Below, one piece after another: positions 17,343-26,576 of a DNA stretch of 40,344 nucleotides. The stretch lies in assembly GCA_002338445.1 (NCBI GenBank), contig DDII01000015.1:1-40344 (forward strand), read 5' to 3'. How positions within the stretch are numbered: the stretch's first letter is position 1; each line of letters opens with the position of its first letter. Made by a program: the position numbers and the translations under genes. The notes under the pieces were generated by a model, which was not told the DNA's origin, did not search any database, and saw nothing but the letters and a program-made list of their open reading frames with translations. Origin of the DNA: Cellvibrionales bacterium UBA1854. Lineage in GTDB: Bacteria; Pseudomonadota; Gammaproteobacteria; Pseudomonadales; Porticoccaceae.

Positions 17343-18887
17343 ATGAGACCTGGCTTACAATTAAAAATCAGTCAGCAACTCACGATGACGCCTCAACTCC
17401 AACAGGCGATTCGACTCCTTCAGCTTTCTACTTTGGAGCTGCGTCAAGAAGTGATAGAACAATTATACAATAATCCCCTTTTGGAATTGGAAGAAGAAGA
17501 TGATCGAGCAATCGACGCATCTGAAAATACACTAGCAGATAATCTCAGTGGAACCGGTCAATCCGACACTGAAAATGCTGAAACAATTCAAGACCACAAT
17601 CTTTCAGAGGACGAAGCAAACAATTTACTTGCTGCTTCCACACAAGACACACCAGATCATCAATGGGAGGAAGACCTATCCACTGAACTTCCAGTAGATG
17701 CAAATTGGGACGACGTATATAATTCCTCCTCTGGATCTTCAGGTGGCGGGGAAGTTGATCTAGAACAAGTCTATCAGGTAACGGAATCTCTCAGAGACCA
17801 TCTTCATTGGCAACTAAACCTAACACCCTTCTCTGATATTGACCGACAAGTAGCTACTGCTTTGATTGATTCAATCGATGAAAACGGATTACTAATCGAG
17901 GACGTTTTCAGTATAACTGAGCATTTACGGTATGCTAACGGAGAGGAAATACTTCAATCAGATGAAATAATCGCCGTACTACACAGGCTCCAGCAATTTG
18001 ATCCAGCCGGAGTGTTTGCAAGGGACATAAGAGAGTGTTTGCTCATTCAGATAAACCAACTTCCTGAAAATACTCCGTTCCTTGTTCAAGCAAAACTTCT
18101 TATTACCGAATTTTTAAAAGAAATTGCCTCCACCGATCAAACACGACTAGCAAAAAAAGTTGGCTGTTCTCGAGACGAAATCTCGGGTGCCATGTTGCTC
18201 ATAAAAAGTCTAAACCCTCGTCCAGGAGACGCGTTGTCCTCCCAAAACATAGACTATATTGTGCCCGATGTTTTTGTCGAAAAATTTGATGGACGTTGGA
18301 GGGTCAGGCTTAACGACACCAATATGCCAAAACTCCGAATAAACGATTCCTACAGTCAATTAATCAAGCGTTCTGACACCAGTAACGAAAATCAATATCT
18401 CAAGGATAATCTTGCAGAAGCTCGCTGGTTTCTTCGAAGCGTTGAGAGTCGGAATGAAACGCTAATGAGGGTTACAAAAACTATCGTTGAGTTACAACAA
18501 AATTTCCTTAATCAGGGGCCAGTGGCCATGCGGCCGATGGTACTTGCTGATATAGCAAGCCGTTTAGATCTCCATGAGTCTACAATTTCAAGGGTAACAA
18601 CCACTAAATATTTAGCAACTCCACAAGGCGTATTTGAGCTTAAGTACTTTTTTTCTAGCCATGTAGGAACCGCTGGTGGTGGTGAATGCTCATCAACCGC
18701 GGTTTGTGCGATCCTTAAGGCCATGATCAATGCAGAGCCAGCAACCAAGCCTTTGAGTGACAGTAAATTAACCACCCTTCTGGAAGAACAAGGAATTCAA
18801 GTCGCTCGTCGAACCGTCGCCAAATATAGAGAAAGTATGGGCATCGCATCATCCAGCCAAAGGAAGCGTTTCGAAAGTGCAATATGA
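17343..18887 (+). CDS. rpoN: RNA polymerase sigma-54 factor
   Basis: Sigma-54 directs polymerase to -24/-12 promoters and needs AAA+ activators. The 514-residue product shows the glutamine-rich region I (MRPGLQLKISQQLTMTPQLQQAIRLLQ), an unusually long acidic region II (about 48-140), the core-binding domain, the helix-turn-helix with LADIASRLDLHESTISRVT, and the RpoN box ARRTVAKYRE near the C terminus. It is longer than the E. coli protein (477), mostly through the acidic linker. An 88-base gap separates it from lptB. hpf, ptsN, rapZ and npr follow, the classical rpoN cluster. Confidence 0.97.
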   Translation: MRPGLQLKISQQLTMTPQLQQAIRLLQLSTLELRQEVIEQLYNNPLLELEEEDDRAIDASENTLADNLSGTGQSDTENAETIQDHNLSEDEANNLLAASTQDTPDHQWEEDLSTELPVDANWDDVYNSSSGSSGGGEVDLEQVYQVTESLRDHLHWQLNLTPFSDIDRQVATALIDSIDENGLLIEDVFSITEHLRYANGEEILQSDEIIAVLHRLQQFDPAGVFARDIRECLLIQINQLPENTPFLVQAKLLITEFLKEIASTDQTRLAKKVGCSRDEISGAMLLIKSLNPRPGDALSSQNIDYIVPDVFVEKFDGRWRVRLNDTNMPKLRINDSYSQLIKRSDTSNENQYLKDNLAEARWFLRSVESRNETLMRVTKTIVELQQNFLNQGPVAMRPMVLADIASRLDLHESTISRVTTTKYLATPQGVFELKYFFSSHVGTAGGGECSSTAVCAILKAMINAEPATKPLSDSKLTTLLEEQGIQVARRTVAKYRESMGIASSSQRKRFESAI

Positions 18888-18899
18888 AAGGATATAAAT

Positions 18900-19187
18900 A
18901 TGAGACTGACAATTAGTGGACACCATTTAACAGTAACAGATCCTCTCAGAAACTACGTAAAAACAAAGTTTTCCAAGCTGGAGCGCCACTATGAGCAAAT
19001 AACTCGTATCGTGGTCGGTCTTACCGTGGATAAGCTTGTACAAAAAGCTGAGGCGACGGTTTCAGTGGTGGGAGCAGATCTTTTTGCGAATTCTGAACAT
19101 CAAGATCTGTATGCGGCTATTGATGCGCTTGCGGACAAACTAGATAGGCAAATAATTAAACACAAAGAGAAAACTCGAGGACGATAA
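18900..19187 (+). CDS. hpf: Ribosome hibernation promoting factor, short form
   Basis: Small ribosome-binding protein that promotes inactive 100S ribosomes in stationary phase. The 95-residue product has the HPF/RaiA fold: MRLTISGHHLTVTDPLRNYV, the basic region around KTKFSKLERHYEQ, and HQDLYAAIDALADKLDRQIIKHKEK. It lacks the C-terminal dimerisation domain of long HPF, so it is the short gammaproteobacterial type. AAAGGA lies eight bases upstream of the ATG. It follows rpoN by 12 bases, as usual. Confidence 0.95.
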   Translation: MRLTISGHHLTVTDPLRNYVKTKFSKLERHYEQITRIVVGLTVDKLVQKAEATVSVVGADLFANSEHQDLYAAIDALADKLDRQIIKHKEKTRGR

Positions 19188-19195
19188 CGGAAATT

Positions 19196-19663
19196 ATGAA
19201 AATTTCAGATGTATTAATTCCGGAACTTGCAATGTGCGATCTTGATGGTTGTAGTAAGAAGAAAGTTCTTGAAAACATTTCCCAATTTATTGCTCAAAAG
19301 CTCGGCGCAGATCAAGAGCAAGCTTTTACGCTATTTCGAAGCATGTTGGCTCGTGAAAGACTTGGAAGTACCGGAATTGGGGAAGGTGTAGCCATCCCTC
19401 ACTGTCAAGTAATGGGACTAGAAAAAGTGCATGGATGCCTAATCAAACTTAATTTTTCAATTGACTTTGATGCTTTCGACGATCAACCTGTGGATTTGAT
19501 CTTTGCGTTGATTGTCCCAAATGAAAAAAATGATGAACACCTTGAGACACTCTCCAAAATCGCACATATCTTTCATAAAGAGTCAGCTCGAAAACAACTT
19601 CGCAAATGCAACAATAATCGACAATTATTTGATACCGCTATTATGCTTGATCAAACGGTCTAA
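19196..19663 (+). CDS. ptsN: Nitrogen PTS EIIA component
   Basis: EIIA of the nitrogen phosphotransferase system, a regulator of potassium transport and nitrogen/carbon balance rather than a sugar transporter. The 155-residue product has the phosphorylatable His69 in GIGEGVAIPHC and the family segment LARERLGSTG just before it. The phosphate is expected to come from Npr, encoded two genes downstream, and PtsP, encoded outside the window. It is nine bases after hpf. Confidence 0.95.
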   Translation: MKISDVLIPELAMCDLDGCSKKKVLENISQFIAQKLGADQEQAFTLFRSMLARERLGSTGIGEGVAIPHCQVMGLEKVHGCLIKLNFSIDFDAFDDQPVDLIFALIVPNEKNDEHLETLSKIAHIFHKESARKQLRKCNNNRQLFDTAIMLDQTV

Positions 19664-19665
19664 AC

Positions 19666-20541
19666 GTGCGCGTTGTAGTTGTCAGCGGGCACTCGGGATC
19701 AGGAAAGACAACTGCTCTCAATATCTTAGAAGATATCGGTTTTATTTGCATAGACAATTTACCCGCAATTTTATTGCCAAAATTAATTTGTGAAATGAGA
19801 GAGAACTGCTTACCGTTCGTAGAAAAATTAGCGGTTGGTATTGATGCGCGAAATCCAGTCTTTGACTACACTTCAATTCCAACAATTCTTCAAGAATTAA
19901 AAGCATCCGGAATCGATATAAAAGTTATATTTTTGACGGCACGACATAGTGATTTAATGCGACGCTTTAGCGAAACAAGACGCAAACATCCTCTTACCAC
20001 CGGTTCTTTGAGCCTAATGGAGGCTATCGACAAAGAGGAGTTATTACTCGGTCCAATGGAAACCATCACTGATTACAAGGTGGATACCACCGGTCTTGCT
20101 CTTCATCAGCTTCGAAAACTAATAAAAAATATTGTTTCACCTAAAAAGGAAAATAATATTACTCTTCTATTTGAGTCGTTTGGTTATAAGAAGGGGCTAC
20201 CAATCAACGCAGACTTCGTTTTCGATACCAGATGTTTACCAAATCCGTATTGGAAGCGTTCACTCCGGGGGAAAACAGGTCTAGACGAAGACGTAGTCAC
20301 CTTTCTTCAGGCCCAACAAGAGGTCACGGATATGCTTCTAGATATAACAAATTTTTTAGATAACTGGATTTGTAAATTTCAAGCTAATCATCGAAGTTAC
20401 CTCACCGTCGCAATTGGGTGCACCGGAGGCCAACATCGATCAGTTTACATTTCGTGTAAATTATATGAGCATTTTTCGGCGATTTATTTCAATACACAAA
20501 TTAATCATAAGGAACTTCCACGATCGAGGAAGTCGGCATAA
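19666..20541 (+). CDS. rapZ: RapZ, RNase adapter / nucleotide-binding protein
   Basis: In E. coli RapZ binds the sRNA GlmZ, delivers it to RNase E and senses glucosamine-6-phosphate, thus tuning glmS. The 291-residue product has Walker A GHSGSGKTT (8-16), CIDNLP, the segment FLTARHSDLMRRFSETRRKHPL, and the C-terminal domain with RCLPNPYW and the IGCTGGQHRSVYIS loop. The start is GTG at 19666. It shares one base with npr (TAATG). Whether this organism has GlmZ cannot be told from the window. glmM, the next enzyme after GlmS, is also in the window. Confidence 0.95.
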   Translation: MRVVVVSGHSGSGKTTALNILEDIGFICIDNLPAILLPKLICEMRENCLPFVEKLAVGIDARNPVFDYTSIPTILQELKASGIDIKVIFLTARHSDLMRRFSETRRKHPLTTGSLSLMEAIDKEELLLGPMETITDYKVDTTGLALHQLRKLIKNIVSPKKENNITLLFESFGYKKGLPINADFVFDTRCLPNPYWKRSLRGKTGLDEDVVTFLQAQQEVTDMLLDITNFLDNWICKFQANHRSYLTVAIGCTGGQHRSVYISCKLYEHFSAIYFNTQINHKELPRSRKSA

Positions 20542-20810
20542 TGATTAAATGCACGGTTACTATTGAAAATAAATTAGGCCTACATGCTCGTGCAGCAACG
20601 AAGTTGGCTCGTGTAGCATCTCGCTACAATAGCAGCGCACAGGTTTATAAAGATAACAAATCAGCAGATGCTAAAAGTATTATTTCGCTATTGATGCTGG
20701 AAGCTCCTTTTGGCACTTCTTTGACATTCGAGTTCGATGGTATTGATGAAGAAATAATTTCTGTAGAAGTACAGCAGTTAATAGAGGACAAGTTCGGAGA
20801 AGATAGTTAG
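20541..20810 (+). CDS. ptsO: Npr, HPr-like phosphocarrier of the nitrogen PTS
   Basis: Small phosphocarrier (89 residues) that passes phosphate from PtsP (EI-Ntr) to PtsN. The active site is His15 in NKLGLHARAATKLARVA, and the HPr serine-site region ADAKSIISLLML places Ser46 at the usual position. HPr folds of this length are standard. It is translationally coupled to rapZ by a one-base stop/start overlap. Position within the rpoN-ptsN-rapZ cluster favours Npr over the carbon-PTS HPr. Confidence 0.94.
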   Translation: MIKCTVTIENKLGLHARAATKLARVASRYNSSAQVYKDNKSADAKSIISLLMLEAPFGTSLTFEFDGIDEEIISVEVQQLIEDKFGEDS

Positions 20811-20837
20811 GCCTTTCGTCAGCAGACTCTTTTTGCC

Positions 20838-21335
20838 ATGGGTAACGGAACCATAATGTTAAAAAAGCCTAGTAAAACGAGTGTAAAAAATGACATGCGA
20901 CATCTAAGAAGTTTAGGGAGGACACTCGTCGGTCTTTCTGACGGGACTCTCAAACAAATAGACTTACCGGATCACATTTGCCGCTCAGTACATTTAGCGA
21001 AAAAAATGTCGTCTAAAGAAGCGAAACGTCGTCAGATCAGTTTCTTGGGAAAACAGTTACGTAATATGGAAGATTCAGATCTACTCTTAGTAAAAAAGCA
21101 AATAGTATCCTCTCGACCTCAACCGAAATCTAAGCTAGATGAAGTACACTCATGGCATGAAAAATTATTATTGGGCGGCACAATAACTGTGGAGGAGTTT
21201 ATTACTGAGTATCCAAATACAGACCGACAAAAACTTAAAAATTTACTCAGATCAATTTTTCTAGCAAAGTGCCAGGAAAAGAAACCAAAAGCTAAAAAAA
21301 AATTACTAGATTACATAATTCTTCTATATGGTTAA
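20838..21335 (+). CDS. darP: DarP/YjgA, dual-action ribosomal maturation protein (DUF615)
   Basis: DarP assists late assembly of the 50S subunit around the peptidyl-transferase centre. The 165-residue product is basic and helical. It aligns by eye with E. coli YjgA through RHLRSLGRTLVGLSDGTLKQ, LAKKMSSKEAKRRQISFLGKQLR, and the C-terminal YPNTDRQKLKNLLRSI. The N terminus lacks the acidic leader of the E. coli protein. ATG at 20838 was kept; ATG at 20856 is an equally possible start. It ends eight bases before the convergent yhdP. The usual neighbour pmbA (tldE) is absent. Confidence 0.9.
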   Translation: MGNGTIMLKKPSKTSVKNDMRHLRSLGRTLVGLSDGTLKQIDLPDHICRSVHLAKKMSSKEAKRRQISFLGKQLRNMEDSDLLLVKKQIVSSRPQPKSKLDEVHSWHEKLLLGGTITVEEFITEYPNTDRQKLKNLLRSIFLAKCQEKKPKAKKKLLDYIILLYG

Positions 21336-21355
21336 CCCTTCTATTAAGGTTGACC
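21330..21355. terminator. Possible bidirectional hairpin between darP and yhdP stops
   Basis: GGTTAACC (21330-21337) pairs with GGTTGACC (21348-21355) with one G-T wobble around a ten-base loop. It spans both stop codons of the convergent genes. There is no strong T-run on either side, so termination is only suggested by the position. Confidence 0.3.
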
Positions 21356-24300
21356 AAATTCTGGTGGGTTGGCACTACCATCGTCACCTAATCCCGCAGC
21401 AAAAATACGATCAACTTGAATATCAATGTTGTCCCAAGGACCAGTCACCGAGTAACTTATACTTGATAATCGATCTACCTGTTCTTCAACTAACTTTCCC
21501 GTAACATAAACTCCAAGCGCAGCCGGTAATCCTCCCACAAGAGCACCCATCCACGGCAAATTAGGTGCCACTGGTAAAGTTGCAACCAGTCGACCATCAA
21601 TTTTTTCTTCCAACAAGTCAAAGTTGCCCGTCATTTCCATCCGCCCTGAAGGCATCTCCATTTCTAGAGGCGTATCCAACCGAGCGGTACCATTTTCAAA
21701 AACAAACAGACCATTCATCGAATCATATGCGAGATCCTGTCCAACCACATCAGAAAAATCAAGCTGCAATCTGCGCAACCAATTTGCAAAATTCATCAGA
21801 CTAATCATTTTAAGCGCTGCGTCCGCCCCATCATTTGACCTGTACAAAGTTCCATCCGATAACGAAAATTTAAAATCTCCTGCGATATTTTTTCGAGAAA
21901 AATTCCAAGGCTCCGTTGGCCAGTTTAAATTAAAAGTTAATCTGCCAGACTGACTAGATGCGATTTGTGGAAACTGCATAGCCTTGAAGATATTCCCAAC
22001 ATCTGATAACGAAGCAGGTCCTATCAATCGACTAAAATGGCCGGTTGCATCTTGTCCCCAAAAAAAATCTAAAGGAGGGAGCGTGTCATCTAAACCAAAT
22101 TCCAACCCCAGGAAATTACCCTCGATAGCACCAAAAGCAGCACCGGAAACCTCAGAGCGCAACTGAAATTTAATCTGACCTATATCTACATTCGACACTA
22201 TCAATTGGTCTATTTTAATATCCAGATTAGGAAAATTTTTTGGATCTAGGCGTCCTTTTGATAGTCCTCCCTCCAAAAACTGGCTCCCGAAATTTAAATT
22301 ATTTAAAGACAACTTAGGAAAATGATCTTCTGCATCTGGAATGCTCAGATATCCTGAGGTCCATGCACTATCGAAACTTATATTCATTCTTTCATCGCCC
22401 CGCTCTGCAATTGCATGCAAGTCAGAAAAGGTCACACCTGCCAAGGAGGCCGAGTCAAATTTTAAGTCAAATAAGGATTTCCAAGCCCCAGATTTAAAAT
22501 TCGATTTTTGAACTAAATCTGCCAAAGGAAACCAACTCTCTATTAAGGTATGCGGAAAATACCCAGAAAACAGCATCGTTCCTGATGATGGAGGATCTGC
22601 AATTCGCCCATAACTTAACACTCCAGAATCAAAAACGCCGTCAGTAAACTTTACTTCTATGGAACCTTCTTTTCCGATAGAACCTCGTAATTTTTCAATA
22701 CCATCATCAATATCTAACAAAATTTCCAAGTTTCTCAACTGCGATTTAGTTTTTCCAAGTGGTTTGGGTAAGATAATTGCCACATCATCTAAATTGCTTG
22801 TTAGACGAAATTTTGTTCCTGCATGACCAACTTTCCGAGGTATCGTCAAAACTCCATCCGCTTTAATATCGCCATATATTAACTCTTCCCAAGCGAATGG
22901 AATTAATTTAGAGATCTTTCCCGGTTGAATGATTCCTTTAAATTTAACTTTTTGATTTTCCAGTCCCGAGGAGACCGACGCATCAAGTTGCTCACCCCAG
23001 AAAACTCCACTAAGGTTTTCTCCCGAAAAACCATAATCAGATGTGTAAAATAAATCACCACTTATTTCGGAAATTTCTAAAGCAGTATTGGGAATGGCTA
23101 AGATTCCATCATAAAACGACGTCTGCACTTTATAGGACGATTTTCCTTGCGAGGCTGGAGTTTCTCCGTCTGTTATGGGCATACTTAATTGAATACTACT
23201 TTTTTGTCTGCCCCCATAACGCCAATCCAATGAGCTACCCATAAATCGTTTTAATGGAGATCTTCCAATAGCCCCAACAGCCTCCGCCATACTCGATTTA
23301 ATTTGCATATCCACACCAAGTTGAGGGGAAAGAGGATCATCATCGCCTCTGAACTCAATTTGTGCATTTGTTACAGTCGTACTGCCAAGATTTGCATACT
23401 CGACGACCGCAGTTACATTACGATCATCAATCATAACTAATCCACGCGCATTAGTAGCAGCCAACCACTCAGGGTGGAAGTTGAAGTTGGTGTGATCTAA
23501 ATTTAACAAAATCTGATTTGTCCGGTTATTTTCAAAGTAGTTTGAGTTCGATGTCCTTAGTGAGTAAGTAAAGTCCTTCAAAGTTGTATCCAAAATAGAA
23601 CTCTGAAGCCATTTTTTTAGCTCAGGTGATACTTTTTTTGGCAAATATTTTTCCCAATATCGCGTATCAATATCAGTACCATCTACTATAATATTGACAT
23701 CTGGCATAGCATCACCGACGTGTATTTCTGATCTAGTAGAAAACTGCAAATTAATATGCCCTGCATCCATTACAGCACTTAATGAGTCACTGCTGATTAC
23801 GAAAGAACCGACAGCTGAATCCCAAGAACTAAATACATTGCCTTCCATAGAAATTACCGGAAATGAATCAGCAAAAATGTTGGGAAAGTGTAGTAAAAAT
23901 CCATCGCTGTCAACGATCCTCAGTACAGAATCTTCTCCACGAATTGACAACTTCGCATCCAAATCTTGGATATGAGGTATACCTTTGAAAGGTGCACTAC
24001 TAAATTCTTTCAAAGTAACATCTGCAAATATCTTTCCAGAATCTTTTCCTGCCATTAGTGCTATTATTTCTCCCTCGGGTTTTAACCGATTGAGCCAAGT
24101 GCTTACAGTTGTTTTATTTTTAACAGGGTTTTTAAAAAAAGATAATAGAGTGTCTAACTCGGCTCCATCCAAGAAAAAGCTAAAATCTTGCCATCGTGCG
24201 CCCAAATTTTTCTCAAAAATGATGTTTAACGGCCCTAGCTTTTTGTTCGGGAGAGTCATTTCCAAATTTTGCAAACGAACTCCCCAATCTTCGCCGGGGG

Positions 24301-25219
24301 AATACCAGCCAGTCAACTTAGTTTTAAACCCCTGCAGATTAGTCATATTTTTATTTTCGGCCTCACTGCTCGTATTGATATACCCCTTTACAAGGGTTTT
24401 ACCTCCAGGCTTCACATCGAACCATATTTCTCCGTCAACCCTAACTCTTTCGTGAGCACCAACATTAGTAAATCCGGGAATTAACTTTTTTGTGGCATGT
24501 GCTAAAAGTGCGCTCATTTCAAATTTGTGTACGTTCAAATATCCCTTGGCAGAAAAATCATTTGCGTTCAAAGGGTCACCTAAGCCTTCAATTAATAGAT
24601 ATGCCAAAGCCTCCTTCTGTTGTGACAACAAGGACAACTCGAGGTGATGGAGACCCAAGTCATTTTCCAATTTGAGTTTGTTTCCTCGAAATCGGTAAGT
24701 GTCTCCAGAATAAAAATCTAAAACAATATTAAGGCGATCTATATCAATAGACTTACTGTAAACTATTGGCTCTATGATCATCTTTAAATTATCACCCCCG
24801 CCTTTGGACAATCCCTTCAATTTCCAAAATCCCTTTTCATCCTCCTCAAACGAAACATCTATATTATTTATTGAAAATTCTCTCCAAATAAGCGACTTAT
24901 GCCACATACTTTTTACGAGATCGATATCGGCATTCCATTGAGTAAAAATTAATGCCGGGGCTTTAACGTCCCCAATACTTATGTTATCTACCTCAATTAC
25001 AGGCGAAAGCCCAGTCCAACTGGCTGAGAGTGGGCCCAAGTGAAATCGAGCCCCGATTCGGTCAATTATAAACGTCTCTATTGAATCGCGATGTTGATCA
25101 ACATTCAAAACTAGCTCGCGGATGTAAAGAAAAAACACAAGAAAAAACACAGCCAACAAGACTACAGCTATGCGGATGACACTAACCCATTTCCCAAATT
25201 TTTTTTTTGCAGAAATCAT
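21344..25219 (-). CDS. yhdP: YhdP, giant AsmA-like envelope lipid-transport protein
   Basis: Member of the AsmA-like family (with TamB and YdbH) implicated in moving phospholipid from inner to outer membrane in E. coli. The 1291-residue product has an N-terminal membrane anchor (about 10-32) followed by a very long periplasmic, beta-rich region with no cysteine-rich or catalytic motif. The C-terminal portion carries the AsmA-type conserved GRMEMTGNFDLLEEKIDGRL and LPWMGALVGGLPAALGVYV. I chose ATG at 25219 (GGGAAG just upstream); ATG at 25240 and a start at 25300 are open in frame but lack ribosome sites. It lies downstream of maf/mre as in other gammaproteobacteria, but rng is missing between them. 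Confidence 0.9.
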   Translation of the reverse strand: MISAKKKFGKWVSVIRIAVVLLAVFFLVFFLYIRELVLNVDQHRDSIETFIIDRIGARFHLGPLSASWTGLSPVIEVDNISIGDVKAPALIFTQWNADIDLVKSMWHKSLIWREFSINNIDVSFEEDEKGFWKLKGLSKGGGDNLKMIIEPIVYSKSIDIDRLNIVLDFYSGDTYRFRGNKLKLENDLGLHHLELSLLSQQKEALAYLLIEGLGDPLNANDFSAKGYLNVHKFEMSALLAHATKKLIPGFTNVGAHERVRVDGEIWFDVKPGGKTLVKGYINTSSEAENKNMTNLQGFKTKLTGWYSPGEDWGVRLQNLEMTLPNKKLGPLNIIFEKNLGARWQDFSFFLDGAELDTLLSFFKNPVKNKTTVSTWLNRLKPEGEIIALMAGKDSGKIFADVTLKEFSSAPFKGIPHIQDLDAKLSIRGEDSVLRIVDSDGFLLHFPNIFADSFPVISMEGNVFSSWDSAVGSFVISSDSLSAVMDAGHINLQFSTRSEIHVGDAMPDVNIIVDGTDIDTRYWEKYLPKKVSPELKKWLQSSILDTTLKDFTYSLRTSNSNYFENNRTNQILLNLDHTNFNFHPEWLAATNARGLVMIDDRNVTAVVEYANLGSTTVTNAQIEFRGDDDPLSPQLGVDMQIKSSMAEAVGAIGRSPLKRFMGSSLDWRYGGRQKSSIQLSMPITDGETPASQGKSSYKVQTSFYDGILAIPNTALEISEISGDLFYTSDYGFSGENLSGVFWGEQLDASVSSGLENQKVKFKGIIQPGKISKLIPFAWEELIYGDIKADGVLTIPRKVGHAGTKFRLTSNLDDVAIILPKPLGKTKSQLRNLEILLDIDDGIEKLRGSIGKEGSIEVKFTDGVFDSGVLSYGRIADPPSSGTMLFSGYFPHTLIESWFPLADLVQKSNFKSGAWKSLFDLKFDSASLAGVTFSDLHAIAERGDERMNISFDSAWTSGYLSIPDAEDHFPKLSLNNLNFGSQFLEGGLSKGRLDPKNFPNLDIKIDQLIVSNVDIGQIKFQLRSEVSGAAFGAIEGNFLGLEFGLDDTLPPLDFFWGQDATGHFSRLIGPASLSDVGNIFKAMQFPQIASSQSGRLTFNLNWPTEPWNFSRKNIAGDFKFSLSDGTLYRSNDGADAALKMISLMNFANWLRRLQLDFSDVVGQDLAYDSMNGLFVFENGTARLDTPLEMEMPSGRMEMTGNFDLLEEKIDGRLVATLPVAPNLPWMGALVGGLPAALGVYVTGKLVEEQVDRLSSISYSVTGPWDNIDIQVDRIFAAGLGDDGSANPPEFGQP

Positions 25220-25460
25220 TGTCTTCCCAAAGCTAAACATATGACAAGAATAGCAAGTTGCTTTGTTTAAACAAACAAATCTTGACGTGTTGGCGTCCAA
25301 GATTTTCGTGGTTCACCGCACATCCAAGCTCTTTGATATGACTCAAACGCGAAAAACTGTTTATTTACCGAATTACTGCGTCCAAGCAAATTTTGCAGAA
25401 ATGTAAAGAAAATCATTTTAATGAACACCACAGTTTTTCGAAGTAGAAAAATAAAGTTGA

Positions 25461-26105
25461 TTATTTGAGATCGAATTCACTATTGATCGCAACGGTTCGA
25501 ACTCCTTTTACGCCATCAACCGTCCAAGACGTGGGCACTTCGTATAATTGTAATAGCTTATAAGTGATGTCTATGGGCAACCCGACTATGCCGCTGTAAC
25601 TTCCAGAAATCTCCTTAACAAAAAACGCACCTTTCCCTTGAATAGCGTAAGCCCCCGCTTTACCGAAAGGTTCTCCCGATTCGCAATACTCCTTACAATC
25701 ACGCAACGTGATTATATTAAAAACCACTTCAGAAACTGACAAATCCTGAACTAAACTTTTACCATCAGTTATAGCGACGGCCGTAATAACTTTGTGATTT
25801 TTCCCGGATAAAGTCATGAGAATTTTCTGTGCATCATCTTTATTTTTTGGCTTCCCAAAGATCTCTCCTCCGAGAACGACTATCGTGTCAGCTCCAAGAA
25901 CAGGCTTTGTGGAATTTGTAAGTTTTTGCACATATATCGCTTTTTTTCGAGCTAAACGCGAAACGTAATCAAAAGGTTTTTCACAAGCGATAAAATCCTC
26001 ATCAATTTCGCTTGGCTCCGCTCGATACCGGACGCCCATTTGGTGCAGAATGTCCTTGCGCCTGGGTGAGGCAGATGCCAGTATTAAATCAAAATTCAAT
26101 CCCAT
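25461..26105 (-). CDS. maf: Maf/YhdE-type nucleotide pyrophosphatase
   Basis: Hydrolyses dTTP, UTP and modified pyrimidine triphosphates to monophosphates (house-cleaning; YhdE branch). The 214-residue product has the Maf signatures LILASASPRRKDIL, the EPSEIDED loop, VLGADTIVV with the catalytic aspartate, KPKNKDDAQKILMTLSGK, and the C-terminal IQGKGAFFVKEISGSYSGIVGLP. It follows mreD by three bases, the conserved mreBCD-maf arrangement. The 241 bases between it and yhdP hold no recognisable rng. Confidence 0.94.
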   Translation of the reverse strand: MGLNFDLILASASPRRKDILHQMGVRYRAEPSEIDEDFIACEKPFDYVSRLARKKAIYVQKLTNSTKPVLGADTIVVLGGEIFGKPKNKDDAQKILMTLSGKNHKVITAVAITDGKSLVQDLSVSEVVFNIITLRDCKEYCESGEPFGKAGAYAIQGKGAFFVKEISGSYSGIVGLPIDITYKLLQLYEVPTSWTVDGVKGVRTVAINSEFDLK

Positions 26106-26108
26106 CTT

Positions 26109-26576
26109 TTAAGCCGCTCGTTTTAAAACTAAACGATCACAAAGGTAGAAGAACATAACCGCTATTAACGCTTGTGTTGGCATGATTTCTAATGGGGATG
26201 ATAACCCTTGCATTTTCGCAATAACTCCTTGCAAAAAAGATCCCAAAAGACTCAAAAAAAGGACAACACATATCCTGTAGAACGAGGCAAAATACGATGT
26301 CCATCGACTCAATAAACTGACTATCCCACCGCACAAAACAAATACCAACATAAAATGTCCAAAACTGGTGCCACTAACTCCATCGGCAATTAGTCCAGCG
26401 ACTGCGTACATATTAAGAGAATGACGCTTTGGGAAGTGCAGCGTTACCATTAAAACCATTACCAAAATAAAGTTTGGTCTGTATCCCATTAAATCAATGG
26501 GCAGAGGCATCAATTGCAAAAGAATAGCAATTGATATGCCTAATATCAGGTCGAATTTTGGCGTAACAAAGCTCAT
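26109..26576 (-). CDS. mreD: MreD, rod-shape membrane protein
   Basis: Small polytopic inner-membrane protein of the elongasome. The 155-residue product has about five hydrophobic segments, the early PLPIDLMGYRPNFILVMVLM region typical of MreD, and a short basic tail. It overlaps mreC by four bases and precedes maf. The family is weakly conserved, so the mreBC-maf context is the main support together with topology and length. Confidence 0.92.
   Translation of the reverse strand: MSFVTPKFDLILGISIAILLQLMPLPIDLMGYRPNFILVMVLMVTLHFPKRHSLNMYAVAGLIADGVSGTSFGHFMLVFVLCGGIVSLLSRWTSYFASFYRICVVLFLSLLGSFLQGVIAKMQGLSSPLEIMPTQALIAVMFFYLCDRLVLKRAA

Noticed and set aside
17273..17473. A 66-codon plus-strand frame before and into rpoN
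   Set aside because: It overlaps the conserved glutamine-rich region I of rpoN in another frame and has no likeness to a known protein.
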